A stretch of 32,638 bases of DNA from Sphingomonadales bacterium. GTDB lineage: Bacteria > Pseudomonadota > Alphaproteobacteria > Sphingomonadales > Sphingomonadaceae. The stretch covers positions 1 through 32,638 of the forward strand of contig JAIVIZ010000090.1 in NCBI GenBank assembly GCA_020200315.1. Direction: 5' to 3'. Below the pieces are notes generated by a model. It did not search any database and was not told where the DNA came from. It saw only the letters and a list, made by a program, of their open reading frames with translations. Each line of letters starts with the position of its first letter. Positions within the stretch are counted from its first letter, which is position 1. Below are positions 7,522 through 15,377 of this stretch, piece after piece. A program made the position numbers and the translations under genes.

Positions 7522-9179
7522 GGCTTACCGGTGTGGAAGGCGTTGCTGATCGGATAGCGACGGTCGCGACCGAAGTTGCGCGCGCCCAGCTTCACCCCCG
7601 GCGGTGCCTGGCGTCGCTTATATTCGGCCCGAAGCAGCTTGCCTTCGATGTCCGCCACCAGCGCCGTGTCTGCGCCGGTCAGCGCCGCTGTCTCGCGCAC
7701 CGACAGCTCTTTCTCGACCAGCGCCTCCAGCATGCGATCGAGTAGCGGATAGGGCGGCAGGCTGTCCTCGTCCTTCTGATCGGGGCGAAGCTCCGCCGAC
7801 GGCGGTTTATCAATGACCCGCTGCGGCATGACAGGCCCGGTGGGACCCAGCGCGTCCTCCGGCCGGTGCGCATTGCGCCAGCGGCACAGCGCGAACACCG
7901 TTGTTTTGTAAGCGTCCTTGAGCACCGAATAGCCCCCGGCCATGTCGCCGTAGAGGGTTGCATAGCCGACCGACATCTCGCTCTTGTTGCCGGTGGTCAG
8001 CAGCATATGCCCAAACCGGTTGGACAGCGCCATCAGCGTCACCATGCGCAGGCGGGCCTGGATGTTTTCCTCGGCAAGCCCGGCTTGCGTGTCCGCGAAC
8101 GACGGTGCGAGCATCGTTCCGAGCGCTTCGACCCCGGCGACGATCGAGATGACGTCGTAACGCACGCCGAGCAGCGTAGCGCAGCTTGCCGCATCTTCCA
8201 GACTCTCGCCGCCGGTGTATTCCGACGGCAGCATCACGCACCAGACCTTGTCCGCGCCGAGCGCATCGACCGCGACCGCCGCTGACAGCGCGCTGTCGAT
8301 TCCCCCCGACAGACCTAGGACCACGCCCGGAAAGCCGTTGCGCTGCACATAGTCGCGCAGCGCAACCATCATCGCGTGGTAGATGTCGGCCGGATAGGGA
8401 TCGAGCGAATGGGACGCGCGAGTCGTGCAGGCCCATCCGCTCTCACGGCGCTGCCAATGGGTCAGCTGCAGCGCCTCCTCCCAATCGGCCATCTGCACCA
8501 AAATCTCGCCATCGCCGGCCATGACGAAGGACGATCCGTCGAACGCGACCTCGTCTTGCCCGCCGACGCGGTTGAGGTAGGCCAGCGGCAGCCCCGTCTC
8601 GGTCACGCGCTCGCGCGCCAGCCGGAGGCGCGCATCGTCCTTGTCCAGTTCATACGGGCTGCCGTTGGGGACCAGCAGCAGCTCGGCTCCGGCGGCCGCC
8701 AGTGCCGCGCACACCGGCTCGCGCCAGATGTCCTCGCAGATCGGAACGCCGATCTTCACGCCGCGGAACCCTATAGGCTGGGGCAGCGGTCCGCTGGCAA
8801 AGACGCGCTTCTCGTCGAACGTGCCATAGTTCGGCAATTCGCGCTTCAGCGTGCGCCCGATGATCCGCCCATGCTCCGCAAGGATCATCGCATTGTAGAC
8901 CAACCCCTCCTCCACCTGCAGCCCCCCGAAGAGCAGCGCCGGCCCACCGTCCGCTGTGGCGTCGGCGAGGCGCTCGGCCGCTTCGAGGCTGCGGCGCACG
9001 AATTCGGGTTTGAGCACGAGGTCCTCGAGCGGATAGCCGGTGAGCTGGAGCTCGGGCACCATGACGAGGTCCGCCCCTTTGGCCTTGTCTCGCCAGTCGA
9101 GCATCGCCCGTGCATTGCCGTCGAGATCGCCAACGCGCTGGTTCAGCTGGACGAGGGCAATGGTGAGCTGGTCGGTCAC
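7518..9179 (-). CDS. nadE: Glutamine-dependent NAD+ synthetase
   Basis: The protein is 553 residues from a GTG at 9179. The N-terminal nitrilase-type glutaminase domain (about 1-270) shows the expected triad context: Glu in [10 protein letters not shown], Lys in [15 protein letters not shown], Cys in GVPICEDIW. The C-terminal synthetase domain has the ATP-pyrophosphatase P-loop L-S-G-G-I-D-S-A (about residue 293) and [16 protein letters not shown]. It amidates nicotinic acid adenine dinucleotide using ammonia channelled from glutamine. It is coupled to gltX by a 4-bp overlap and divergent from prs across a 110-bp gap (9180-9289) that must hold both promoters. Confidence 0.94.
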   Translation of the reverse strand: MTDQLTIALVQLNQRVGDLDGNARAMLDWRDKAKGADLVMVPELQLTGYPLEDLVLKPEFVRRSLEAAERLADATADGGPALLFGGLQVEEGLVYNAMILAEHGRIIGRTLKRELPNYGTFDEKRVFASGPLPQPIGFRGVKIGVPICEDIWREPVCAALAAAGAELLLVPNGSPYELDKDDARLRLARERVTETGLPLAYLNRVGGQDEVAFDGSSFVMAGDGEILVQMADWEEALQLTHWQRRESGWACTTRASHSLDPYPADIYHAMMVALRDYVQRNGFPGVVLGLSGGIDSALSAAVAVDALGADKVWCVMLPSEYTGGESLEDAASCATLLGVRYDVISIVAGVEALGTMLAPSFADTQAGLAEENIQARLRMVTLMALSNRFGHMLLTTGNKSEMSVGYATLYGDMAGGYSVLKDAYKTTVFALCRWRNAHRPEDALGPTGPVMPQRVIDKPPSAELRPDQKDEDSLPPYPLLDRMLEALVEKELSVRETAALTGADTALVADIEGKLLRAEYKRRQAPPGVKLGARNFGRDRRYPISNAFHTGKP

Positions 9180-9289
9180 GGGGCCCGGTTAAGCCCGACG
9201 CCCGATTGCGGCAACCCGGCCCTTCCGAAGTCCCTGCTTGGCTTCCGCCGCTGCCAATCGCTAAGGGGAGCACCCAAGAGGACGTCTCG

Positions 9290-10225
9290 ATGAAACTGCT
9301 CGCCGGAAACTCGAACCTGCCGCTGGCGCGCGCCATCGCCGATTATCTCGAGACGCCGCTCACGCAGGCCAGTGTCCGCCGGTTCGCCGACGAGGAAGTG
9401 TTCGTCGAGATCAACGAGAATGTCCGCGGCGAGGACGTGTTCGTGATTCAGTCGACCAGCTATCCGACCAACGACAATCTGATGGAATTGCTGATCTGCA
9501 CCGACGCGTTACGGCGGGCATCGGCCAAGCGGATCACCGCCGTCGTGCCCTATTTCGGCTATGCCCGGCAGGACCGGAAGCCGGGCCCCCGCACACCGAT
9601 CTCGGCCAAGCTCGTCGCCAACCTCATCACCGTCGCTGGCGCCAACCGCGTGCTGTCGATGGATTTGCACGCCGGGCAAATCCAGGGCTTCTTCGACATC
9701 CCGACCGACAATCTGTGGGCCGCCCCCGTCATGGCCGCCGACATCCAGGCGCGCTATCGCGGCCGCAACCTGATGGTCGTATCACCCGACGTCGGCGGCG
9801 TCGTCCGGGCGCGCAGCCTGGCCAAGCGGCTCGACAATGCCCCGTTGGCGATCGTCGACAAGCGCCGCGAACGCGCCGGCGAATCGGAGGTCATGAACAT
9901 CATCGGCGACGTCGAAGGGCATTGCTGCATCCTCATCGACGACATCGTCGATTCGGGCGGAACGCTGTGCAACGCCGCTGCCGCGCTGAAGCAGCAGGGA
10001 GCGGAGGAGGTCTTCGCCTATTGCAGCCACGGCGTGCTGTCGGGCGGTGCGGCGGCGCGCGTCGGCGCAAGCGAACTGAGCGAACTCGTCGTCAGCGATA
10101 CCATCTGGTCGGGCGAGGCCGACGCGAAGGGCGGCAAGATCCGCCGCCTCACCATCGCCCCGCTGATCGGCGAAGCGATCAAGCGCATCGCCGACGAAAG
10201 CAGCGTGTCCAGTTTGTTCGATTAA
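9290..10225 (+). CDS. prs: Ribose-phosphate pyrophosphokinase
   Basis: The ATG at 9290 gives 311 residues and is preceded by an AAGAGGA ribosome binding site about 7 bases upstream; a longer in-frame extension was rejected. Diagnostic segments are [20 protein letters not shown], the [20 protein letters not shown] loop and the PRPP-binding [11 protein letters not shown]. It makes PRPP from ribose 5-phosphate and ATP for nucleotide, His, Trp and NAD synthesis, a natural neighbour for nadE. Its stop codon overlaps the stop of the converging hydrolase by two bases, and its terminator lies inside that gene. Confidence 0.94.
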   Translation: MKLLAGNSNLPLARAIADYLETPLTQASVRRFADEEVFVEINENVRGEDVFVIQSTSYPTNDNLMELLICTDALRRASAKRITAVVPYFGYARQDRKPGPRTPISAKLVANLITVAGANRVLSMDLHAGQIQGFFDIPTDNLWAAPVMAADIQARYRGRNLMVVSPDVGGVVRARSLAKRLDNAPLAIVDKRRERAGESEVMNIIGDVEGHCCILIDDIVDSGGTLCNAAAALKQQGAEEVFAYCSHGVLSGGAAARVGASELSELVVSDTIWSGEADAKGGKIRRLTIAPLIGEAIKRIADESSVSSLFD

Positions 10226-11214
10226 GAGTCGCCATGCAAAAAGGACCGCAGCTCCTCTGCGGTTTTTTCTGGACTCGCTTCCGGGAAAAAATGACCGCCG
10301 TCCATAGGCTTGCCCGTTATGTCGTCCGCCCAGTTGCGCCAAATCCCTGTTGGGCCGCCTTCCGCCTCATACCATTTTGCCAGCGCCCCCTCGCGATCCC
10401 ACAGTATCAGCAGCGGACATTTGATTCTGCGCCCGGCTTGGCGGTCTACCTCGTCATCTTCTCGATCAAGCGAGGCAGCGCTCCGAAACTCCTCGCAGAT
10501 TGCATGCACGTGTCGCGGATCGCTAAGCGATCGGGCGTAAGCGGCACGGATTTCAGCCGGTATCCGATTTACAGGCGTGCCCCATTGACTGACGGCATCG
10601 TCGATTACGGCATCGGGCGATCCGCCGATCAAACGTTCAGGAAGTGGCTCAGGCTGGGCCATCAGCGACCATGGCCAGAACGCTAGCGCTAGGCGCGAAT
10701 CGGCCTTGTCCCATGCTTCGATAATGGGAATGATGTCCAACACCGCGAGGCGGGTGACGCTGGCCGGATGATCAAGCGCCATACGGTAGGCGACTCGGCC
10801 GCCACGATCATGGCCGGCGACCGCGAAGCGATCGAATCCCATGGACTTCATGGCCTCAATCAACTCGTAAGCCATTACCCGCTTGGAATAGGGCCGATGC
10901 TGAACGTCGCTCTCCGGGCAACCGCTCTCGCCCTGCCCTCGCAGATCGAAGCAGAAGGTGGTAAAATCAGAGGCAAGGAGCGGTGCGACTTCCCGCCACA
11001 TGAGGTGAGTTTCAGGGAAGCCATGCAGCAGAAGCAGCGGCGGTCCCGCACCGCGTCCCGAGGTTCGCTCAATGTGGCGCCAATTGACCAGGTGAATCCG
11101 AAGGTGTCGGTGAGTTGGCCGTAGCGGTCGCCCCAGAATTGGTCGGCGAGGGGCATCTTCTTCTTGTCCGCCGGCCTCGGTCGCGCGATTCCATACCGTG
11201 CCGGCATCAGTCAC
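10222..11214 (-). CDS. Alpha/beta hydrolase (haloacetate dehalogenase-like), 5' end fused to VOC remnant
   Basis: From about 11055 leftward the protein is a clear epoxide-hydrolase/haloacetate-dehalogenase-type alpha/beta hydrolase. It has [16 protein letters not shown] (oxyanion region), [12 protein letters not shown], the nucleophile elbow [14 protein letters not shown] with catalytic Asp, and the catalytic His in MDGGHFFPE at the C-terminus. Substrates may be small halo-acids or epoxides; this cannot be fixed from sequence. The native first ~20 residues are missing. Upstream the frame runs into VOC-family DNA ([15 protein letters not shown]), so the open frame from the ATG at 11214 is a 330-residue chimera. 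Catalytic residues are intact, but whether it is expressed is doubtful. Confidence 0.7.
   Translation of the reverse strand: MTDAGTVWNRATEAGGQEEDAPRRPILGRPLRPTHRHLRIHLVNWRHIERTSGRGAGPPLLLLHGFPETHLMWREVAPLLASDFTTFCFDLRGQGESGCPESDVQHRPYSKRVMAYELIEAMKSMGFDRFAVAGHDRGGRVAYRMALDHPASVTRLAVLDIIPIIEAWDKADSRLALAFWPWSLMAQPEPLPERLIGGSPDAVIDDAVSQWGTPVNRIPAEIRAAYARSLSDPRHVHAICEEFRSAASLDREDDEVDRQAGRRIKCPLLILWDREGALAKWYEAEGGPTGIWRNWADDITGKPMDGGHFFPEASPEKTAEELRSFLHGDS
10245..10268 (+). terminator. Rho-independent terminator of prs, inside the hydrolase coding end
   Basis: The stem ACCGCAG/CTGCGGT with a 5-base CTCCT loop is followed by six T residues, 20 bases after the prs stop. The same bases encode E-L-R-S-F on the opposite strand, near the C-terminus of the convergent hydrolase. 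An A-run on the 5' side (AAAAA) could make the hairpin work in both directions. Confidence 0.8.
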
Positions 11215-11498
11215 ATGGAGATGGAGCGTAACACTGCCGGCGGGCTTGCTGCGCCGCCATATTCGGGAAAGTCATCGTTGAGCATGAGGTGGCCGCCGTT
11301 GACGCGTAGGTGAGAATGCATGATCCGCTTCCCGTCGTCGGCGAGATGCGGCGTCATTTCCGCCTCGGCGCCGAACGCGGCCTTGTAAAAGGCGATAGCT
11401 TCAGCGGCGCGATTGTCGCGGATCGTCAGGTGAGCGGTTATGCCCCCACTCGGGCCCTTGCTGTTCTTCACGTTCCGTCGCGACGCGCTCCTTGCCAT
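11070..11498 (-). pseudogene. PhnB-like VOC/glyoxalase-fold protein, two frameshifts and lost 3' end
   Basis: Three frames together spell one PhnB-type protein. The first (11211-11498) has GGITAHLTIRDNRAAEAI, FYKAAFGAEAE, S-H-L-R-V-N-G-G-H-L-M-L-N-D-D-F-P-E. The second continues as [21 protein letters not shown]. The third is [25 protein letters not shown]. The first break is near 11238 and the second near 11175. Past W-S-I-G-A-T (about 11075) the family sequence stops and hydrolase begins. Intact relatives would have another ~15-25 residues. Their function is often unknown (metal-dependent small-molecule chemistry). This copy cannot give a full protein. Confidence 0.75.
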
Positions 11499-11626
11499 TT
11501 GAGGGCGCGCTGCTTATAGGCGCGCGCTTTCCAGATTGGTGGAAAACGAATGGTCCGGCCAGTGAGGGCTGCCGTGGCAGTTCATAAACGTCGCTTCCCG
11601 TGAGGGACGCACCAAAGGAGACGAAA

Positions 11627-11830
11627 ATGCCCAAGCTCAAGACCAAGAGCGGCGTCAAGAAACGCTTCAAGCTCACGGCGACCGGCAAGCTGAAGCACGG
11701 AGTGGCCGGCAAGCGTCACCGGCTGATCAGCCACAATGCCAAATATATCCGCCAGAACCGCGGCACCGAAGTGCTCGCCGTCGCCGACACCCAGCGCGTC
11801 AAGCTCTGGGCGCCGTACGGCCTCAATTAG
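11627..11830 (+). CDS. rpmI: 50S ribosomal protein L35
   Basis: The protein is 67 residues starting MPKLKTKSGVKKRFKLT, the canonical L35 start. It contains AGKRHRL and a basic composition throughout. The ATG at 11627 follows an AAAGGAG ribosome binding site six bases upstream; a few in-frame codons before it were rejected. It is the first of the rpmI-rplT pair. infC, which often precedes it, is not present here: upstream lies the VOC remnant. Confidence 0.97.
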   Translation: MPKLKTKSGVKKRFKLTATGKLKHGVAGKRHRLISHNAKYIRQNRGTEVLAVADTQRVKLWAPYGLN

Positions 11831-11841
11831 GAGCTTAGGAC

Positions 11842-12222
11842 ATGGCACGCGTCAAACGCGGGGTCACCACCCGCGCCAAGCACAAACGGATCCTGGAAAA
11901 TGCGAAGGGCTATTACGGCCGTCGCAAGAACACGATCCGCATCGCCCGTCAGGCCGTCGAGAAGGCCGGCCAATACGCCTATCGCGACCGCAAGGTGAAG
12001 AAGCGCAGCTTCCGTGCACTGTGGATCCAGCGCATCAACGCGGCGGTTCGAGTTGAAGGCCTGACCTATGGCCAGTTCATTCACGCGTTGAAGCTGGCGA
12101 ATATCGACCTCGACCGAAAGGTGCTGGCCGATATCGCGATGCACGAAGGTGAAGCATTCAGCGCGCTCATCGCACAGGCGAAGTCGGTTCTTCCCAACGA
12201 AGGCGACCGCAAGGCCGCGTAA
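11842..12222 (+). CDS. rplT: 50S ribosomal protein L20
   Basis: The protein is 126 residues, slightly long but normal for alphaproteobacteria. It shows [42 protein letters not shown] (early 23S rRNA-binding part) and [23 protein letters not shown]. It binds 23S rRNA early in 50S assembly. It starts 11 bases after rpmI with TAGGAG/TTAGGA as ribosome binding site. In related genomes pheS-pheT usually follow; here a terminator and unrelated DNA follow. Confidence 0.97.
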   Translation: MARVKRGVTTRAKHKRILENAKGYYGRRKNTIRIARQAVEKAGQYAYRDRKVKKRSFRALWIQRINAAVRVEGLTYGQFIHALKLANIDLDRKVLADIAMHEGEAFSALIAQAKSVLPNEGDRKAA

Positions 12223-12244
12223 GCGTGACCTTCGCCGAAATTGA

Positions 12245-12284
12245 AAGGGGCGCTCCGGCACAGGCTAGAGCGCCCCTTCTTCTT
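12245..12284 (+). terminator. Rho-independent terminator after rplT
   Basis: A perfect 10-bp stem AAGGGGCGCT (12245-12254) pairs with AGCGCCCCTT (12269-12278) across a 14-base loop. A short CTTCTT tract follows. It starts 22 bases after the rplT stop and closes the rpmI-rplT transcript. Confidence 0.8.
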
Positions 12285-12607
12285 AGCGGATGCTCTTGCG
12301 GCATCCGTTCTGTGCCGACAACTAATTGCAATCACATAGTTTCCTAGAGCCAACGTAGTTTCGCTCCCACATCGCCTCCCCCACTAGGAGGTGAATAGGG
12401 GCGAACCGTTGCGAACGACGCGGCCGACGATCTGCCCCGGAGCGTCACTCCCAAAAGGGTCAAAAGCCCCTGCCGTAGGCTCGGCACCTGCGAAAGTTGC
12501 GAGAGTTGCGAAAGCGCGGCTCGCGTATGTGGCCGTCAGATCAACGGGCGGGGGACAATAGGGACAATAGGGACGTTAGCACGCGATTAGCCGCCGTCCG
12601 TCCGACG
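12285..12607. other. Non-coding stretch with hairpins and short tandem repeats
   Basis: No convincing gene is present. It holds a second small hairpin (CGGATGC, loop TCTTGCG, GCATCCG at 12287-12307) and a CCTCC/GGAGG hairpin near 12375-12391. It also holds a 9-bp direct repeat of type GTTGCGARA at about 12488-12515, and the GGGACAATA array listed separately. This is where the conserved region ends and the accessory region starts. Confidence 0.6.
12552..12579 (+). repeat. GGGACNNTA 9-bp tandem array, copy 1
   Basis: Three consecutive 9-mers GGGACAATA, GGGACAATA, GGGACGTTA are followed by GCACGCGATTAG. The same unit and a similar CGATT-containing tail occur at 12930 and 29850. Confidence 0.85.
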
Positions 12608-12832
12608 TCAGTGCTCGTTTCGAGTCTTGGCGATGCCACGACGAGGCACCTCGCCCCGCGCCTTCTTGATCCAACTGTGCACGGCGATGACGCGCACTCC
12701 GGCATGGCGAACCGCATCCATCAACTGCGCTTCGGAGCAGCCGAACTCCTTGCACCAATAGGTCACTTCCAACCCGTCATTGACGTTGATCCGGTTCGGA
12801 TCGGCCGGCACCACTTCGTCCGAATTGTTCAC
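12608..12832 (-). CDS. DUF3606-family small protein
   Basis: The protein is 74 residues from a GTG at 12832, with GAGGAG and GAGGG purine stretches upstream. The pattern D-P-N-R-I-N-V-N-D-x-x-E-V-x-Y-W-C-K-E-F-G followed by S-E-A-Q-L-M-D-A-V and V-H-S-W-I-K-K is that of DUF3606, a short helical domain common in alphaproteobacteria and of unknown function. It is flanked on both sides by GGGACNNTA repeat arrays. No partner gene is adjacent on the same strand. Confidence 0.7.
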   Translation of the reverse strand: MNNSDEVVPADPNRINVNDGLEVTYWCKEFGCSEAQLMDAVRHAGVRVIAVHSWIKKARGEVPRRGIAKTRNEH

Positions 12833-12929
12833 CCCTCAAAGCTCCTCGGAATTCACGCGCCGAACTTCTCTCAGACAGGCGGCAGTGTCATTCACACGAT
12901 GGCGAAGCTCGACGCAACAGCTCCGCTGA

Positions 12930-12958
12930 GGACAATAGGGACCTTAGGGACATTAGGT
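12930..12958 (+). repeat. GGGACNNTA 9-bp tandem array, copy 2
   Basis: The units are GGACAATA, GGGACCTTA and GGGACATTA, followed by GGTCACGATT. The array flanks the DUF3606 gene on the opposite side from copy 1. Confidence 0.8.
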
Positions 12959-13023
12959 CACGATTCGCGTGGCGCGACCCAGCTTGCCCCGTTGGGCGAA
13001 AGCGCCCTTTCAAGGCGCCATTG

Positions 13024-13057
13024 CCAATGTCTGCTAACGACCCATTCAGGACATTGG
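13024..13057 (+). repeat. Divergent member of the GTCYGCT palindrome family
   Basis: CCAATGTC at the left and GGACATTGG at the right form a stem. The interior contains CTGCTAACGACCCATT, resembling the other dispersed palindromes. It lies at the 3' end of the TPR fragment. Confidence 0.6.
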
Positions 13058-13372
13058 CGCTCTCGATGTGAACTCACCCCCGGCGGCTTCTTTGGCCCCT
13101 TTGAGCGTCTGAGTATTGGGCTGAGGATGTAGTTCCGTCAGGCCGTGAGCAACAAAATCCTCTTCAACGGTCGGATCGATCTCCAGCGCTTTTTGGCGGT
13201 CCTGCGCCGCCTGTGCCAGGTATCCGCTGCGATGCTTAGCGATTGCTCGGCCATAATATCCCTCACTGCTATCCGGGTCTTTGGAGAGGGCTAGATCGAA
13301 GTCGCTGCGCGCGCCGGCGAGATCAGCGAGCCGAAGCCGAACCAGACCGCGGCAGCGGCTCCCTTTAATCAA
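13046..13372 (-). pseudogene. TPR-repeat protein fragment
   Basis: The open frame contains about two tetratricopeptide repeats: L-A-D-L-A-G-A-R-S-D-F-D-L-A-L-S-K-D-P and G-Y-Y-G-R-A-I-A-K-H-R followed by A-L-E-I-D-P. The frame is closed upstream by a TAG at 13390-13392, and the only start is a TTG at 13372 without a ribosome binding site. The protein opens in the middle of a repeat. It is best read as the 3' remnant of a longer TPR protein whose 5' end was lost where the amidohydrolase gene now starts. The last residues overlap the palindrome. A short functional TPR adaptor is the alternative. Confidence 0.45.
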
Positions 13373-13418
13373 CAGTGGATTGGACGCCGGCTAAAGCTTA
13401 GGTTACACGCACTGCAGC

Positions 13419-14789
13419 ATGACGCGATTGTTGCCGCTTGTTCTGGCCGCGGCTTTGCCGCTGGCAAGCGCGGGGAACGCGAAAGAGCGAGCCGCTGGAA
13501 CCGATCTGGCGCTCGTCAATGTTGCGGTTGTTGACGTCATCACCGGCAAGGTCATTCCTGCACGGTCCGTGCTTATTCACGACGGACGGATCTCTGCCAT
13601 CCAGCCGGCAAGTGCGGCGGTGCCGCCGCGATTTAGGAAGCTTGATGGGCGCGGGGGCTATGCTTTGCCTGGGTTGTGGGATGAGCACGTCCATCTTTCT
13701 GATGCGAGCCTTCCTGACACGGCTAAGCTTGCAGAAGGCTTTGTCCAGGCCGGCGTCACCACCGTCCGGGACATGGGAGGCAATCTTTCGGTCGTCGACG
13801 CGCTACGGGAGCTAATCAGGAGTGGCGCCGTCCGCGGGCCGCGTATCTTCAGGCCCGGGCCGTTCATCGACGGATACAAGAACGGAGCACCGGACCGCGT
13901 GACGGTTGAGAACGCACGCGAAGCGGAGGCGGCGATTGCTGCGCTCAAGCTCGAGAAAGTGGACTTCATCAAAATTCACAATGGTGTTTCGAAAGATGCT
14001 TTCCACGCAGTCATGTCTGCAGCGCGCCGCGCCGGCCTCAAAGTCGCGGTCCACCTCCCGCAATCGATTTCTGCCGAGGAAGCCGCGGCGGCCGGGGCTG
14101 CGACGCTCGAGCATACCGAAACATTGATGGAGAGCGGTCTTCGTTCGCTGAAACTTCCGGGCAAGACCGTCGAAGAAGGTCGCCGCGCTCTCGCTTACGA
14201 GGCGAGAAACGGTCCCGGCTCGCTTATTGCGACGATGCGGTCGAGAAAGACCTGCTTTACGCCAACGCTAAGCGAGTATCGCAGCTTTGCAGCTATGCCC
14301 TCCACTTCCTATCCGGTTGACGCGCCTAAGGTTGCGCCGCCCAGCTTACTAGCGTTCTGGGACCGATATTTCCCGCCCGACTCCCCCGAAAACGCGTTCA
14401 AGAACAAAATCAGGCAGCAGGTCTTCGCGACCTTCGCGTCGGTGGTAAAAGCTTTGTATGCCGCCGGCGTGCCCATACTAGCTGGAACGGATCTTGGCGC
14501 GCGAGACATCTATCCGGGAATTTCGCTTCACGAAGAGCTAAAGCTTCTTTCCGATGCTGGACTCAGCAACTTGGACGTTCTTCGAGCCGCAACCATCAAT
14601 CCGGCTCGCTGCATGGGTCTAGCGGACTCAATTGGAAGTCTTTCGGTTCACAAGGCTGCCGATATCCTCGTAGTTGCCGGGAATCCACTTGTGGAACTCG
14701 CAATGCTTGGTCGGATCAAAATGGTGATAATTGGCGGTCACGTTGTTCGCCGAATAGATGCCAACGAAGTGGCTGCTCGAGGTCACTAG
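13419..14789 (+). CDS. Secreted amidohydrolase (imidazolonepropionase-like family)
   Basis: The protein is 456 residues. An N-terminal signal peptide (about 1-21) is followed by a metal-dependent amidohydrolase. Metal ligands are visible: H90 and H92 in D-E-H-V-H-L, the conserved Lys in D-F-I-K-I-H, His in V-A-V-H-L and L-E-H-T, and Asp in I-L-A-G-T-D-L-G. The small beta-domain closes with L-S-V-H-K-A-A-D-I-L-V-V-A-G-N-P-L. Relatives include exported dipeptidase/prolidase-like and imidazolonepropionase-like enzymes. The substrate is unknown. It stands alone and is followed by a cluster of palindromes. Confidence 0.85.
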   Translation: MTRLLPLVLAAALPLASAGNAKERAAGTDLALVNVAVVDVITGKVIPARSVLIHDGRISAIQPASAAVPPRFRKLDGRGGYALPGLWDEHVHLSDASLPDTAKLAEGFVQAGVTTVRDMGGNLSVVDALRELIRSGAVRGPRIFRPGPFIDGYKNGAPDRVTVENAREAEAAIAALKLEKVDFIKIHNGVSKDAFHAVMSAARRAGLKVAVHLPQSISAEEAAAAGAATLEHTETLMESGLRSLKLPGKTVEEGRRALAYEARNGPGSLIATMRSRKTCFTPTLSEYRSFAAMPSTSYPVDAPKVAPPSLLAFWDRYFPPDSPENAFKNKIRQQVFATFASVVKALYAAGVPILAGTDLGARDIYPGISLHEELKLLSDAGLSNLDVLRAATINPARCMGLADSIGSLSVHKAADILVVAGNPLVELAMLGRIKMVIIGGHVVRRIDANEVAARGH

Positions 14790-14849
14790 ATCCACCTCGC
14801 GCACTTGCGAGCCGCTGTGCCGAGGAATCGATGAAAAGCTGCGGAGGCT

Positions 14850-14976
14850 AACGTCCGTTTTCCACCCATTGCAGACATTGCCGTCTGGGCACGCCGCGAA
14901 CGTTCGCTTCCCACCCATTACGGACATTCCGTCCCGGCCCGAACGACCGCTAACGACCTACCATTGCGGACGTTAG
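14850..14976 (+). repeat. Cluster of three palindromic repeats downstream of the amidohydrolase
   Basis: Three related units lie in tandem. Unit 1 at 14850-14879 (AACGTCCGTTTTCCACCC...GCAGACATT) and unit 2 at 14898-14929 (GAACGTTCGCTTCCCACCC...CGGACATTC) are followed by a shorter unit at 14950-14976 (CTAACGACC...GGACGTTAG). All share the CCACCCATT or ACCATT loop region and inverted GTCYGC arms. They could fold as hairpins in the 3' untranslated region. The small open frames they create on the minus strand are artefacts of the repeat. Confidence 0.8.
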
Positions 14977-15299
14977 GACGTTCGTCGGCGAGAATGCCTA
15001 CGAGCTTTGGCTCCCGTCCATCCGGCGCAGACCAGCCACCCGGCCAAGCACATTAGCCAGACCGGCAACAGAAACAGATACACAACCCCTTGCCCCGGAT
15101 TGTCAGAGTGAACGTGTGCACCGGTCAATGGAGGAAAGCCTTGATCGATAATCCATGCTCCCAAAGGCGCACTGATGAGCAGAAGGATTAGGTTCAGAAC
15201 AAGCTTCGGGATTGAGTTCAACCGGTGAAATGCCAAGCGTCCTCCCGCGAGCATTAATATCGGGGCTGCGGAGCCGAGGAGGAGGAGCGAGGTCTGCAT
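14973..15299 (-). CDS. Small three-helix membrane protein, function unknown
   Basis: The ATG at 15299 gives 108 residues. Three hydrophobic segments are visible: about 5-20 (LLLLGSAAPILMLAGG), 34-52 (LVLNLILLLISAPLGAWII) and 73-94 (VVYLFLLPVWLMCLAGWLV). The C-terminus is basic (K-A-R-R-H-S-R-R-R). I recognise no family. No good ribosome binding site is seen, and the gene sits between two palindrome sites, so expression is uncertain, but the hydrophobic pattern argues for a real product. Confidence 0.5.
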   Translation of the reverse strand: MQTSLLLLGSAAPILMLAGGRLAFHRLNSIPKLVLNLILLLISAPLGAWIIDQGFPPLTGAHVHSDNPGQGVVYLFLLPVWLMCLAGWLVCAGWTGAKARRHSRRRTS

Positions 15300-15326
15300 C
15301 AAACGTTAGGTGCATGGTTGCACATG

Positions 15327-15358
15327 GAATGTCCGCTTTCCACCCAAAGCAGACATTC
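15327..15358 (+). repeat. Palindromic repeat, best-preserved copy
   Basis: GAATGTCCGCTTT and AAAGCAGACATTC form a 13-bp stem with one mismatch around a CCACCC loop. This copy defines the family consensus. It lies just past the 3' end of the large polyvalent-protein gene. Confidence 0.9.
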
Positions 15359-15377
15359 GCAACTTACGGTTTTTGAC

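Noticed and set aside
12488-12515. GTTGCGARA direct repeats as CRISPR or replication origin
   Set aside because: Only two or three units, no spacers and no DnaA-box clusters.
12497-13132. 211-codon plus-strand ORF
   Set aside because: It reads through the repeat arrays and is antisense to the DUF3606 gene; no domain and no ribosome binding site.
14628-14927. Minus-strand ORF with a G-W-K-T-D-V type sequence
   Set aside because: It is produced by the palindromic repeats, and by the antisense of the amidohydrolase; it is a known kind of spurious ORF from such repeats.
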